This document shows, in pieces, positions 51,224-60,953 of a DNA stretch of 64,000 bases (the first letter of the stretch is position 1; every line of letters starts with the position of its first letter). The position numbers and the translations under genes were made by a program. Source of the stretch: Vibrio sp. 10N.261.45.E2. Its GTDB lineage: Bacteria; Pseudomonadota; Gammaproteobacteria; Enterobacterales; Vibrionaceae. The stretch spans positions 1-64,000 of the forward strand of contig NZ_MCZZ01000144.1 in NCBI RefSeq assembly GCF_002875705.1, in the 5' to 3' direction. The notes under the pieces are model-generated. The model was not told where the DNA came from. It did not search any database and was given only the letters and a program-made list of their open reading frames with translations.

Positions 51224-53284
51224 TTACATTACACGCATACCTGGTTGAGCACCTTCGTGTGGCTCAAGGATCCATAGGTCGCTGCCGCCAGGGCCCGCTG
51301 CTAGGATCATGCCTTCAGACATACCAAATTTCATCTTACGAGGTTTTAGGTTTGCAACCATAACAGTTAGCTTGCCTTCTAGCTCTTCAGGTTTGTATGC
51401 TGACTTGATGCCAGAGAATACTTGGCGCGTTTCACCACCGATGTCCAATTGGAACTTCAGTAGTTTGTTCGCTTTTGGTACTTCTTCACAAGAGATGATA
51501 CGAGCAATGCGCATATCGACTGCAGCAAAGGCATCGAATTCAATCTCATCTGCGATTGGTTCTTTGTCTAGCTCAGTTTGGCTTGCTTGCTCTTTCTCAG
51601 CATCTGCTTTTTCTTTGGCTGCTGCTTCAGCCGCCGCATCTTCTTTAGAAGACTCGATCATCGCTTCCACTTTCTTAGGATCAATACGGCTAAATAGCGC
51701 TTTGAACTTAGTGATTTCGTGATCAGTTAGCGGTGTAGACACACCTTCCCACGTTAGCTCTTCGTTTAGGAAAGCTTCAGTGCGAGCCGCAAGCTCAGGC
51801 ATTACTGGTTTCAGGTAAGCCATCAGTACGCGGAATAGGTTAATACCTACAGAAGAAACTTCTTGAAGCTCTTTCTCTTTACCTTCTTTTTTTGCAAGAA
51901 CCCAAGGTGCTTTTTCATCGATGTACTGGTTAGCTTTGTCTGCTAGTGCCGTAATTTCGCGGATAGCGCGGCTGAACTCACGAGTTTCGTATAGCTCACC
52001 GATACGCTCAGCAGCAGCAACAAATTCGTTGTAAAGTTCTGGTTCTGCAAATTCAGCAGCAAGCTTGCCTTCAAAACGTTTAGTGATGAAGCCAGCGTTA
52101 CGAGAAGCTAGGTTTACAATTTTGTTTACTACATCAGCGTTTACACGTTGAGTAAAGTCTTCAAGGTTAAGGTCTAAATCATCGATACGGCTGTTTAGCT
52201 TAGCAGCGTAGTAGTAACGTAGACACTCAGGGTCTAGGTGGTTCAGGTACGTGCTTGCTTTGATGAATGTGCCTTTCGACTTAGACATCTTCGCGCCGTT
52301 CACAGTTACGTAACCGTGTACAAATACGTTGTTTGGCTTACGGAAACCCGCGCCGTCTAGCATTGCTGGCCAGAATAGGCTGTGGAAGTAAACGATGTCT
52401 TTACCGATGAAGTGGTAAAGTTCAGCTGTGCTGTCTTTCTTCCAGTATTCATCGAAGTTAAGATCGTCACGTTTGTTACATAGGTTCTTGAAAGAAGCCA
52501 TGTAGCCAACAGGTGCATCTAGCCATACGTAGAAGAATTTGTCTTTTTCGCCTGGGATTTCGAAGCCGAAGTAAGGCGCGTCACGTGAGATATCCCACTG
52601 TTGTAGGCCAGATTCGAACCATTCCTGCATTTTGTTTGCAGTTTCGTTCTGTAGAGAACCAGAACGAGTCCACTCTTTCAGCATGCTTTCGAACTGAGGT
52701 AGGTCGAAGAAGAAGTGCTCAGAGTCTTTCATTACTGGTGTTGCGCCAGAAACCGCTGATTTAGGGTTAATCAGTTCAGTTGGGCTGTATGTCTCACCAC
52801 AGTTATCACAGTTATCACCATATTGGTCTTCTGACTTACACTTAGGGCAAGTACCTTTTACGAAGCGGTCTGGTAGGAACATCTCTTTCTCAGGGTCGAA
52901 AAGCTGAGAAATAGTACGGCTAGAAATGAAGCCGTTCTTTTTAAGTTCTAGGTAGATGTGAGAAGCCAGTTCACGGTTCTCTTCGCTGTGTGTGCTGTGG
53001 TAGTTATCAAAGCTGATATCAAAGCCAGCGAAGTCTTTTTGGTGCTCTTCACTAACAGCAGCGATCATCTCTTCTGGCGTGATACCCATCTGTTGAGCTT
53101 TAAGCATAATTGGCGTGCCGTGAGCATCGTCAGCACAGATGAAGTTTACAGTGTTGCCACGTAGACGCTGGTATCGAACCCAGATATCAGCTTGGATATG
53201 CTCAAGCATATGGCCAAGGTGAATAGAGCCGTTAGCGTACGGAAGCGCACAAGTTACCAAAAGTTGTCTTGGATCAGTTGCCAT
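51224..53284 (-). CDS. metG: Methionyl-tRNA synthetase
   Basis: MetG charges tRNA-Met. The 686-residue class I synthetase has the HIGH box as HLGH (residues 22-25), the KMSKS box in GAKMSKSKGT, a zinc-binding insert CPKCKSEDQYGDNCDNC, an anticodon-binding helical domain, an Ala/Glu/Lys-rich linker near residue 545-580, and a C-terminal EMAP-type tRNA-binding domain starting FDAFAAVDMRIARI that mediates dimerisation. It diverges from mrp/apbC, as in E. coli. Confidence 0.98.
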   Translation of the reverse strand: MATDPRQLLVTCALPYANGSIHLGHMLEHIQADIWVRYQRLRGNTVNFICADDAHGTPIMLKAQQMGITPEEMIAAVSEEHQKDFAGFDISFDNYHSTHSEENRELASHIYLELKKNGFISSRTISQLFDPEKEMFLPDRFVKGTCPKCKSEDQYGDNCDNCGETYSPTELINPKSAVSGATPVMKDSEHFFFDLPQFESMLKEWTRSGSLQNETANKMQEWFESGLQQWDISRDAPYFGFEIPGEKDKFFYVWLDAPVGYMASFKNLCNKRDDLNFDEYWKKDSTAELYHFIGKDIVYFHSLFWPAMLDGAGFRKPNNVFVHGYVTVNGAKMSKSKGTFIKASTYLNHLDPECLRYYYAAKLNSRIDDLDLNLEDFTQRVNADVVNKIVNLASRNAGFITKRFEGKLAAEFAEPELYNEFVAAAERIGELYETREFSRAIREITALADKANQYIDEKAPWVLAKKEGKEKELQEVSSVGINLFRVLMAYLKPVMPELAARTEAFLNEELTWEGVSTPLTDHEITKFKALFSRIDPKKVEAMIESSKEDAAAEAAAKEKADAEKEQASQTELDKEPIADEIEFDAFAAVDMRIARIISCEEVPKANKLLKFQLDIGGETRQVFSGIKSAYKPEELEGKLTVMVANLKPRKMKFGMSEGMILAAGPGGSDLWILEPHEGAQPGMRVM

Positions 53285-53441
53285 ACTTAATAATTCGCTT
53301 TTTTGATAGGTATAAATTTGAGAAGTAATACTACTTTATAACGTGTGATACGCCAAGGTATCAGACAAAGGATTCCCCTAGTTTTTTAGGGGTTCAGTCT
53401 TCATCTCGTGGGTGATAGCATAAATAAAAAAAGGAGCCCCA

Positions 53442-54518
53442 ATGCGTAACTTTACTTCGAAGCAAGATTTCTGTTCATGGTTGAATGAGTTCGAGTCACC
53501 AATCCTCATCCCAGAGTGGGCGCTACACCAAAATATTGTCTCTGTTGATCCGCGTGGATCGTTTGTGATTACCTTGCCTTTTGCTGCCAATCAGCTTGCT
53601 GTTGATCTTGAAGGTTGGATTAATGCCCAGATCGAACAAAAGCTCGTGAGTGCTTTCCAATTTGAAGTGAAAGTGAAGCCATCTGCGTTAGAAACCACCG
53701 TAGCGACACCATTGAAAGGTGTTAAGAACATCATTGCCGTGACATCAGCAAAGGGTGGGGTGGGTAAATCGACCACTTCAGTCAACCTTGCTTTGGCTTT
53801 ATCTAAGTCTGGTTCAAAAGTGGGTTTATTGGATGCAGATATCTATGGTCCTTCTGTACCTATGATGCTTGGTCAATTAGATGCGAAACCAGAAGTTCAG
53901 AACAATAAGTGGATGATGCCAATCGAAGCGCACGGTATTTTCACTCACTCTATTGGTTACCTTGTATCTAAAGATGATGCTGCAATTTGGCGCGGCCCAA
54001 TGGCGGCCAAAGCTTTAGGTCAGCTTGTTAACGAAACCGTATGGCCAGAATTGGATTACCTAGTTATCGACATGCCACCGGGCACGGGTGATATTCAGTT
54101 AACTCTATCTCAGCAAATCCCAGTAACAGGCGCGGTAGTGGTGACTACTCCTCAAGATTTGGCATTAGCAGACGCACGTAAAGGTGTGGCGATGTTCGAT
54201 AAGGTGAACGTGCCAGTTGCAGGCTTAGTTGAAAACATGAGCTATCATATTTGTAGTCACTGTGGTGAGAAAGAGCATATCTTTGGCGCTGGTGGTGCAG
54301 AAGCGATGTCAGAAGAATTTTACCTCGATATCCTGGCACAGATCCCTCTTCATATTGACGTTCGTGAAGACATCGATGCGGGTTGCCCGACAGTGATTCG
54401 TCGACCAGATAGCGAACATACACGTCACTACTTAGAGCTTGCTGAGAACGTGGCTGCGAAAATGTTCTGGACGGGTAAAGCAAGGCCGGAAGCGATTAAC
54501 TTCTCTATGGTTGAATAG
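53442..54518 (+). CDS. apbC: Iron-sulphur cluster carrier ATPase Mrp/ApbC
   Basis: Mrp/ApbC proteins are MinD-type P-loop ATPases that carry and transfer 4Fe-4S clusters. The 358-residue protein has a short N-terminal MIP18-like region, the deviant Walker A KGGVGKST (104-111), the Asp-rich LLDADIYGPSVPMML and DMPPGTGD motifs, and the cluster-binding CSHC near residue 270. A 6-bp hairpin CCCCTA / TAGGGG at 53375-53392 lies in the likely leader. Confidence 0.95.
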   Translation: MRNFTSKQDFCSWLNEFESPILIPEWALHQNIVSVDPRGSFVITLPFAANQLAVDLEGWINAQIEQKLVSAFQFEVKVKPSALETTVATPLKGVKNIIAVTSAKGGVGKSTTSVNLALALSKSGSKVGLLDADIYGPSVPMMLGQLDAKPEVQNNKWMMPIEAHGIFTHSIGYLVSKDDAAIWRGPMAAKALGQLVNETVWPELDYLVIDMPPGTGDIQLTLSQQIPVTGAVVVTTPQDLALADARKGVAMFDKVNVPVAGLVENMSYHICSHCGEKEHIFGAGGAEAMSEEFYLDILAQIPLHIDVREDIDAGCPTVIRRPDSEHTRHYLELAENVAAKMFWTGKARPEAINFSMVE

Positions 54519-54774
54519 TGCAAGTTAATCATAAAGTCGTTCAAATATTGTTTGGATTAGATAAACAGCGGTGGATTTAAGCCAATATCCATTGGGCTTG
54601 TGCAAATAGTTGTAGACAAGTTATTTGAAAGCAAACGATTGTCTTAAGTAAATGTATTGAGTTCATCAATTTGACTGCAATTAGCTAAAATGGCGACTAG
54701 AATCTATGTGCTTTAGCCCCTATAATCAGGCGGTTTATCTATTCCCACCACCAAACCATATCGGGTGCAAAATA

Positions 54775-55416
54775 ATGTCTGATAATAATCAATGTGTCAT
54801 CGTAGGTATCGCTGGCGCTTCAGCTTCAGGAAAAAGTCTGATTGCTAGTACGATTTATAATGAGCTGCGCGAAAAAGTAGGCGACCATCAAATTGGTGTT
54901 ATCACGGAAGATTGCTATTACAGCGACCAAAGCCACTTGAGTATGGAAGAGCGAGTTAAAACTAACTACGATCACCCAAATGCACTAGATCATGACCTTT
55001 TATGTGAACATCTACAGCAGCTAATGAGTGGCAATGCCGTAGAAGTTCCTGAATACAGCTACACAGAGCACACGCGTACTTCTGAAACGACTACACTTAC
55101 TCCTAAGAAAGTGATCATTTTAGAAGGTATTCTGCTTCTTACAGACCCACGTCTTCGTAAACTAATGCACGCAAGTGTATTTATGGATACACCGTTAGAT
55201 ATCTGTCTATTACGTCGTGTTAAGCGTGATGTGGAAGAGCGTGGTCGTACAATGGACACAGTACTTAAGCAATACCAAGAAACTGTGCGCCCAATGTTCA
55301 TGCAGTTTATCGAGCCTTCAAAACAACACGCAGACATCATCGTTCCTCGTGGTGGTAAAAACCGTATTGCGATTGATGTGCTAAAAGCGCACATTGCGAA
55401 GTTGTTGAAGTCTTAA
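54775..55416 (+). CDS. udk: Uridine kinase
   Basis: Udk phosphorylates uridine and cytidine in pyrimidine salvage. With the start at 54775 (MSDNNQCVIVGIAG) the protein has 213 residues, the E. coli length; an upstream start at 54706 would add an atypical 23-residue leader. It shows the P-loop GASASGKS, TEDCYYSDQ and the lid segment LLRRVKRDVEERGRT. In enteric bacteria udk and asmA are also close neighbours, as they are here. Confidence 0.96.
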   Translation: MSDNNQCVIVGIAGASASGKSLIASTIYNELREKVGDHQIGVITEDCYYSDQSHLSMEERVKTNYDHPNALDHDLLCEHLQQLMSGNAVEVPEYSYTEHTRTSETTTLTPKKVIILEGILLLTDPRLRKLMHASVFMDTPLDICLLRRVKRDVEERGRTMDTVLKQYQETVRPMFMQFIEPSKQHADIIVPRGGKNRIAIDVLKAHIAKLLKS

Positions 55417-55468
55417 TCGAATAAAAATTTGCCTAAGTGACTCACTTAGCTTTATTTTTTACCGAATC

Positions 55469-55497
55469 AGTGGCACTTTTATAGTGCCACTTTCTTT
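55469..55497 (+). terminator. Terminator between udk and asmA
   Basis: The stem AGTGGCACT / AGTGCCACT with a 5-nt loop and TTCTTTT lies just before the asmA ribosome site. A weaker palindrome CTAAGTGA-C-TCACTTAG precedes it at 55433-55449. Despite this, asmA may receive read-through from udk. Confidence 0.7.
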
Positions 55498-55516
55498 TGG
55501 AATCTAAGCAAGGAAT

Positions 55517-57661
55517 ATGCGGATGAAGAAACTACTCATTTTCATAGCTGTACCAGTGTTTGTTGTCGTTGCAGCAATTCTGGCACTAGTGCTGTTAGTG
55601 AACCCTAACCAATTTAAGCCATTAATTGTCGAACAAGCCCAAAAACACACAGGCCTAGAGCTCGTGATCGAGGGTGATATCAGTTGGCAATTCTTCCCAT
55701 CTATTGGCTTCGAACTTGGTCAAACTGAATTACGTAACCCTGAAGGATTCACCCAACCAAACCTGTTTAAGGTTGATACCGTTGGCGTTGATGTTTCGGT
55801 TACTCCGCTATTTAGCAACCAACTAGAGATTGGCAACATCACTCTAGACGGTGCAGAATTCTATTTAGAAACGCTTAAAGATGGTCGCAAGAACATTGAT
55901 GCACTAACGCAAGCGTCTGTGCCTCAAGAATCTGAGCCTGTAGCAGATACAAATGCTGAATCTACACCTGCATCTCAAGAACAAAGCGCAACTGAAGCAT
56001 CTGGTTGGACGATCAACCTTGCAGGCGTAACTGTTTCAAATGCATTGTTTGAGATGGACGACAAGCAAGCGGGTTCATTCACTAAGCTATACGATGTGTC
56101 TTTGAACCTTTCTGAGTTTGCTGTTGATACATGGACAACTGCGACGTTTGCCGCTTCTGGTGAAAACAACCAACAGAAATTTTCTGCAAACGGCAGTGCT
56201 GAATTCAAATTAGCGGAAGGCTTCGCAAGCTACGCATTACGAAATATTGACCTTAATGCGAAGTTCAATGATCCAGCTACGTCGATTGAGTCAGCGAAGA
56301 TTGGCTTGAATACGTTTGAGTTCGATAAGGTTAACCTACTGACTTACGCTGTGATTGGTAAAGCTGCTGGTCTTGACCTTGATCTTAAAGGTAGTGGTGA
56401 ACTAACAGTCGATAGCGCGATTTCAAAAGTAACATTGAACAAGCTAACGTTAGACTCAACATTCAAAGGCGACACGCTTCCTCAGTCACCAATGAAAGTG
56501 GATATGTTGTCTGACCTAAGCTTTGATCTAACTAAGAACCACTTGAGCTTTGTGTTAGAGAAGCTGCAAGCTAACTCTATCGCGTTAGATGGTAAAGCCG
56601 ACGTAACGTTATCTGAAATACCAAAGGTTCGTTTTTCTCTTCATAGCCCGAATATCGATTTAGACGAGTTCTTAGGTTTAGGTAATACCACCGAAACAGC
56701 GAGCACAGCGCCTTCTGGTTCTGCTGGTGGCTCAACGTCAAATTCTGGCAGCTCAGCGCCAGCGAAAGAAGTCGAACCTGATCTATCAGCATTGAAAACG
56801 TTGGACGTGAAAGGTGACATCACGATTGATAAGTTCAAGGCGAACAACGCGAAGATGCAGAATGTTAAAACAGCATTCTCGGTAAATCGCGGTGTCGCAG
56901 AGCTAACTTCATTCACATCGAATCTTTACCAAGGCTCTATTTCTGCTACTGCTAAGCTAGATGCTCGTAAAACACCGGCAACTTACACGGCTAAGAAGAA
57001 AATCAAAGGCGTTAAAGTGCAACCGTTACTGGTTGATGTTGCGAACAACGATATGCTGGAAGGTACGGGTAATATCGATGTTAACGTGAAAGGCAAGAGC
57101 TTAACTCCGACAGGAATTAAGAAAAACTTGGTTGGTACTATCGCGATTAACTTTGAAGATGGTGCGGTTAACGGCATCAACGTAGCTCAACTGATTCGAG
57201 AAAACTACGCTAAGATCAAAGGCGAGAAAATCGAGAGCAAAGACGAGGCGCAAAAGACTGATTTCAGTGCAATGAAAGCGACACTGAAAGTGGATAAAGG
57301 TTGGGTTTCAACCAACGACTTATCGGCACAGTCGCCACTGTTACGCGTGACGGGTCAAGGTAAAGCAAACTTCATCAATGAAACGGTCGACTTCCTTGTT
57401 CGTACATCAATTGTGGGTTCGCTTGAAGGTCAGGGCGGTAAGAGCATTGACGACCTGAAAGATGTGACTATCCCAATTAAGGTAACTGGCCAATGGGCTG
57501 ACCCGAAATTCGCACTTGTTTTTGATGATGTGTTGAAACAGAAAGCACAGAAAGAAATTGACCGTGGTTTAGAAAAGCTAGACGAAAAGTACGGTGACAA
57601 GATCAAAGATGAGAAAACAAGAGACGCTGTAAACGGCTTACTAAAAGGTCTGTTTAACTAA
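55517..57661 (+). CDS. asmA: AsmA-family inner-membrane protein
   Basis: AsmA proteins are large periplasmic beta-rich proteins anchored by one N-terminal helix. They are thought to act in lipid transport to, or assembly of, the outer membrane. The 714-residue protein begins with a helix (KKLLIFIAVPVFVVVAAILALVLLVNPNQF) and continues with the family FFPSIGFELGQTELRNPEGF segment. The C-terminal AsmA_2 domain includes DGAVNGINVAQLIRE and SPLLRVTGQGKANFINETVDF. Ser/Gly-rich linkers lie near 400-415. The ATG at 55523 has the better-spaced AAGGA and may be the true start, two residues in. Confidence 0.93.
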   Translation: MRMKKLLIFIAVPVFVVVAAILALVLLVNPNQFKPLIVEQAQKHTGLELVIEGDISWQFFPSIGFELGQTELRNPEGFTQPNLFKVDTVGVDVSVTPLFSNQLEIGNITLDGAEFYLETLKDGRKNIDALTQASVPQESEPVADTNAESTPASQEQSATEASGWTINLAGVTVSNALFEMDDKQAGSFTKLYDVSLNLSEFAVDTWTTATFAASGENNQQKFSANGSAEFKLAEGFASYALRNIDLNAKFNDPATSIESAKIGLNTFEFDKVNLLTYAVIGKAAGLDLDLKGSGELTVDSAISKVTLNKLTLDSTFKGDTLPQSPMKVDMLSDLSFDLTKNHLSFVLEKLQANSIALDGKADVTLSEIPKVRFSLHSPNIDLDEFLGLGNTTETASTAPSGSAGGSTSNSGSSAPAKEVEPDLSALKTLDVKGDITIDKFKANNAKMQNVKTAFSVNRGVAELTSFTSNLYQGSISATAKLDARKTPATYTAKKKIKGVKVQPLLVDVANNDMLEGTGNIDVNVKGKSLTPTGIKKNLVGTIAINFEDGAVNGINVAQLIRENYAKIKGEKIESKDEAQKTDFSAMKATLKVDKGWVSTNDLSAQSPLLRVTGQGKANFINETVDFLVRTSIVGSLEGQGGKSIDDLKDVTIPIKVTGQWADPKFALVFDDVLKQKAQKEIDRGLEKLDEKYGDKIKDEKTRDAVNGLLKGLFN

Positions 57662-57684
57662 TCTCCAGCTCATTTAAAACGAAT

Positions 57685-57723
57685 AAAGCGCTATTCCTGC
57701 TGTAGGAATGGCGCTTTTGTTTG
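57685..57723 (+). terminator. Rho-independent terminator after asmA
   Basis: The stem AAAGCGC-ATTCC / GGAAT-GCGCTTT with a loop of about 7 nt ends in TTTTGTTT. Confidence 0.85.
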
Positions 57724-57755
57724 GGAGCTGATTATTTTCCGGGCTCAGTAAGCAA

Positions 57756-57878
57756 AGAGATTCCCTATGAGACTCGTTCCTCGTTCTAGGGACGATCGGT
57801 GCTCGTCCTTTATTTAGGGGAGTAACACTGACGAGTCGTCATCCTTGAGAGGGAAGAATGACCGAGTCAGGGATCTCT
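57756..57878. repeat. Intergenic palindromic element (possible dispersed repeat)
   Basis: The ends AAGAGATTCCCT (57755-57766) and AGGGATCTCT (57869-57878) are inverted with one bulge. Inside them GACTCGT (57771-57777) is the inverse of ACGAGTC (57831-57837). The GC-richer, structured sequence contrasts with normal intergenic DNA here and resembles MITE/REP-like elements that recur between genes in vibrios. Copy number cannot be judged from one window. Confidence 0.55.
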
Positions 57879-57890
57879 GGTTGAAGACTG

Positions 57891-58496
57891 TTACCAATCA
57901 ACGCCTTGCAGAGCTTTAACACCAGATTCGAAAGCGTGCTTCACGTTACGAACCTCAGACACGGTATCGGCCATATCCGTTAAAGTGCGGTGTGCTCCAC
58001 GGCCAGTAATGATTACAGACTGCATCTTAGGGCGGTTATTCAAAGCTTCTACCACTTCATCAAGTTCAATGTAGCCGTAACTCACCATGTAAGTCAGTTC
58101 ATCAAACAGAATCACATCAATCGACTCATCGGCTAGCATGCGCTGACACTCTTTCCACACGTGCTGTGCGGCTTCGATGTCTTGAGCCTTGTTTTGAGTT
58201 TCCCAAGTAAAGCCTGTACCCATGACTTGGAACTCTACATCGAGCTTTTGAAGAACGTTCTTTTCGCCGTTATCCCAAGTTCCTTTTACAAACTGAGCAA
58301 CGGCACACTTCTTACCATGGCCGACTGCACGTGTAATCGTACCAAAACCGGATGTCGATTTTCCTTTACCGTTACCAGTGATGACCAGCAGTAGGCCTTT
58401 TACTTCTTGTGCTGCAGCGACACGAGCATCGACTTGTTCTTTTACTTTCTGTTGTCTTGCTTTGTGGCGTTGTTCTTTGTTGTCTTCAGTCGACAT
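57891..58496 (-). CDS. btuR: Cob(I)yrinic acid a,c-diamide adenosyltransferase
   Basis: BtuR/CobO adenosylates corrinoids to form the active coenzyme of vitamin B12. With the start at 58496 (MSTEDNKEQRHKARQQK, preceded by AAGGAT) the protein has 201 residues, close to E. coli BtuR. A longer frame reaches 58559 but lacks a ribosome site and would run into the divergent promoter. The P-loop is GNGKGKST (41-48), followed by AVAQFVKGTW and DVILFDELTYMVSYGY. No other cobalamin genes lie nearby, so this probably serves salvage. Confidence 0.95.
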   Translation of the reverse strand: MSTEDNKEQRHKARQQKVKEQVDARVAAAQEVKGLLLVITGNGKGKSTSGFGTITRAVGHGKKCAVAQFVKGTWDNGEKNVLQKLDVEFQVMGTGFTWETQNKAQDIEAAQHVWKECQRMLADESIDVILFDELTYMVSYGYIELDEVVEALNNRPKMQSVIITGRGAHRTLTDMADTVSEVRNVKHAFESGVKALQGVDW

Positions 58497-58580
58497 AACA
58501 AATCCTTTTAAGTTGTGATTGCGCCTATCATAGCCTAACTTAACGATAGCAAAAACCATCGGAAGAACAGGTGATTAGGG

Positions 58581-59030
58581 ATGAAAAAGATACTCGTGGT
58601 TTGTATGGGGAATATTTGTCGCTCGCCAACAGGTGAAGCGGTACTAAGAAAGAATGCCAAAGAGTTGGATATTGACGTTGTGGTTGATTCTGCGGGCACG
58701 ATTGGCTTCCATCAAGGAAACCCTCCGGATTCACGCTCAAAGGCGGCAGGCGAGAAGCGAGGCTATAGTTTCAAGGGGATTACCTCTCGTAAAGTGGTCG
58801 CGAATGACTTCGAAGAATTTGACCTGATACTCGCTGCAGATAGGGCGAATTTAGATGACTTAATGAGTCAGTGCCCAACTCACCTGCAATACAAGCTCGC
58901 GTTATTTTTAAGCTTTGGAGAGTCACAGTACCAAGAAATTCCCGATCCGTATTATGGTGACGGAAATGGCTTTGAGTTGGTGTTGGACTTAATCGAAGAG
59001 TCTAGCGAAGCGATACTGCGTTCAATGTAG
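58581..59030 (+). CDS. Low-molecular-weight protein tyrosine phosphatase
   Basis: The 149-residue cytoplasmic phosphatase has the signature CMGNICRS with the nucleophile C8 and R14, and the general-acid loop PDPYYG with D122. There is no capsule or tyrosine-kinase cluster around it, so it looks like a housekeeping family member and not a Wzb partner; its substrate is unknown. It diverges from btuR. Confidence 0.94.
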   Translation: MKKILVVCMGNICRSPTGEAVLRKNAKELDIDVVVDSAGTIGFHQGNPPDSRSKAAGEKRGYSFKGITSRKVVANDFEEFDLILAADRANLDDLMSQCPTHLQYKLALFLSFGESQYQEIPDPYYGDGNGFELVLDLIEESSEAILRSM

Positions 59031-59091
59031 TGTAGGAACAATGTTCATCGTTTGGTGAGCAGCGCAAGGGCTTATAGATGATAGGTAGAAA

Positions 59092-59118
59092 AAAGGCCGA
59101 CATTGAATGTCGGCCTTT
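59092..59118. terminator. Bidirectional terminator between the phosphatase and sulP genes
   Basis: The 13-bp perfect stem AAAGGCCGACATT / AATGTCGGCCTTT around a single central base has a longer T run on the minus strand. Confidence 0.88.
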
Positions 59119-59147
59119 CTAAATCTAACTTAAAGCTGCAGCTAAGA

Positions 59148-60695
59148 TTACTTAGACATTACTTTGTAGATTGGGTCTTCTGCAACGTTCGCTTCAACTA
59201 AGCTACCTGCTTTGTGCAGCATAGCAACACAGTCTTGGCTTAGGTGGCGAAGGTGAAGTGTTTTACCTAGTGCCGCGTAACGATCAGCAATCGTATCGAT
59301 CGCTTCAATTGCAGAGTGGTCGGTAACGCGTGAGTTTGCGAAATCAACGATAACATCTTGTGGATCGTTGTATGCGTCAAACAGCTCTAGGAAGTTAGCC
59401 GTTGAACCAAAGAAGATTGGGCCGTTAACTTTATACTCTTTAGAGCCTTCAGCGTTTACTGACGTATCTGCGTAGATATGTTTAGCATGTTGCCAAGCGA
59501 ACATTAGCGCTGAAGCCACAACACCAACGCCTACTGCTACTGCAAGGTCGGTCAGTACGGTTACTACGGTAACAAGAACAATAACGAAGAAGTCTTGCTT
59601 AGGAACACGACGCGCAAGCTTGAAGGTTGCCCATTCAAACGTACCGATAACAACCATGAACATTACGCCAACAAGTGCTGCTAGAGGAATCATTTCAATC
59701 AGTGCAGAACCGAACAGGATGAACATCAGTAGTGCAACTGCCGCTACGATACCTGAAAGACGACCACGACCACCAGAGTTTACGTTGATCATCGATTGAC
59801 CGATCATCGCACAACCGCCCATCGCACCGAATACAGAACATGTTACGTTAGCCATACCTTGACCAACACATTCACGGTTAGATTGTCCACGAGTGTTTGT
59901 CATTTCGTCTAGTACTGTCAGTGTCAGCAGAGATTCAATCAGGCCGATAGCCGCAAGGATAATTGCGTAAGGCAGGATGATCTGTAGTGTCTCTAAAGAA
60001 AACGGAACAGCAGGAATAGAGAAGGTTGGTAGAGAGCCCGCTAATGTAGCAGCTTCGTCACCAGACATCGTACGTAGGAAATCGACAACAGTGCGAGTTT
60101 CAAGGTCAAGACCAACAACCAAAGCCGTTACTGTGACAATAGCAACCAATGAAGATGGTACCGCTGTTGTTAGCTTAGGTAGGAAGTGGATGATAGCCAT
60201 TGTAAGGGCTACTAGACCTAGCATTAGTGTCATTTGACCGCTTGGTAACCAAGTCAACGCACCTGTTACGTCTGGCGCTTTAAATTGACCAAGTTGAGCT
60301 AGGAAGATAACAATGGCCAAACCGTTCACGAAACCAATCATTACAGGGTGTGGAACGATACGGATAAATTTACCTAATTTAAATACACCTGCTGCGATTT
60401 GCAGAAGGCCAGCCAGCATAACGGCTGCGAATAGGTATTGAACGCCATGGGTTGCCACTAGGCTTACCATTACAACGGCCATTGCGCCAGTTGCACCAGA
60501 AATCATGCCTGGACGGCCGCCAAAGATTGAAGTGATAAGACCAACGATGAATGCTGCGTAAAGACCGACCATTGGGTCCACGCCAGCAACAAAGGCGAAT
60601 GCTACAGCTTCAGGTACCAGAGCTAGGGCTACTGTAAGACCTGAAAGCACGTCATTCTTTACAGAGTGCTTTGAAAATTGTGGGAATTCGAACAT
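59148..60695 (-). CDS. SulP-family anion transporter with STAS domain (BicA-like)
   Basis: The 515-residue protein has a membrane domain of about 10-14 helices opening KNDVLSGLTVALALVPEAVAFAFVAGVDP. The family motif GAMGGCAMIGQSMINVNSGGRGRLSG follows, and a cytoplasmic STAS domain runs from about residue 420 (YKVNGPIFFGSTANFLELF to DHSAIEAIDTIADRYAALGKTLHLRHLSQDC). The overall form is closer to BicA-type Na+-coupled bicarbonate carriers than to long sulphate permeases. The substrate is therefore an inference; bicarbonate and sulphate are both possible. It is transcribed alone. Confidence 0.9.
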   Translation of the reverse strand: MFEFPQFSKHSVKNDVLSGLTVALALVPEAVAFAFVAGVDPMVGLYAAFIVGLITSIFGGRPGMISGATGAMAVVMVSLVATHGVQYLFAAVMLAGLLQIAAGVFKLGKFIRIVPHPVMIGFVNGLAIVIFLAQLGQFKAPDVTGALTWLPSGQMTLMLGLVALTMAIIHFLPKLTTAVPSSLVAIVTVTALVVGLDLETRTVVDFLRTMSGDEAATLAGSLPTFSIPAVPFSLETLQIILPYAIILAAIGLIESLLTLTVLDEMTNTRGQSNRECVGQGMANVTCSVFGAMGGCAMIGQSMINVNSGGRGRLSGIVAAVALLMFILFGSALIEMIPLAALVGVMFMVVIGTFEWATFKLARRVPKQDFFVIVLVTVVTVLTDLAVAVGVGVVASALMFAWQHAKHIYADTSVNAEGSKEYKVNGPIFFGSTANFLELFDAYNDPQDVIVDFANSRVTDHSAIEAIDTIADRYAALGKTLHLRHLSQDCVAMLHKAGSLVEANVAEDPIYKVMSK

Positions 60696-60892
60696 GTTTG
60701 CTCAGCTATGCTTAAGATGGATTTACCGACACGGGTGTATTGCGTAGCCAAACAGTGATGGAAAAGAGCGGCAATAGCGAAGTGTCGAAAAGATAAGTGC
60801 GCGAATGCTACCCAAAAATGTGATTAAGTTCAAGGTTGAACCTAACTTTGAGTAATATATCTGTTAATTTTTATTCGATTAGTAGATATGAA

Positions 60893-60918
60893 AAAGGCTG
60901 CTTTAATAAGCAGCCTTT
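60893..60918 (-). terminator. Rho-independent terminator after rne
   Basis: The 11-bp stem AAAGGCTGCTT / AAGCAGCCTTT with loop TAAT is followed by Ts on the minus strand, about 35 bp past the rne stop. Confidence 0.88.
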
Positions 60919-60953
60919 GATTCTATTTACTAGTGATTATCTATCAGTAATCA

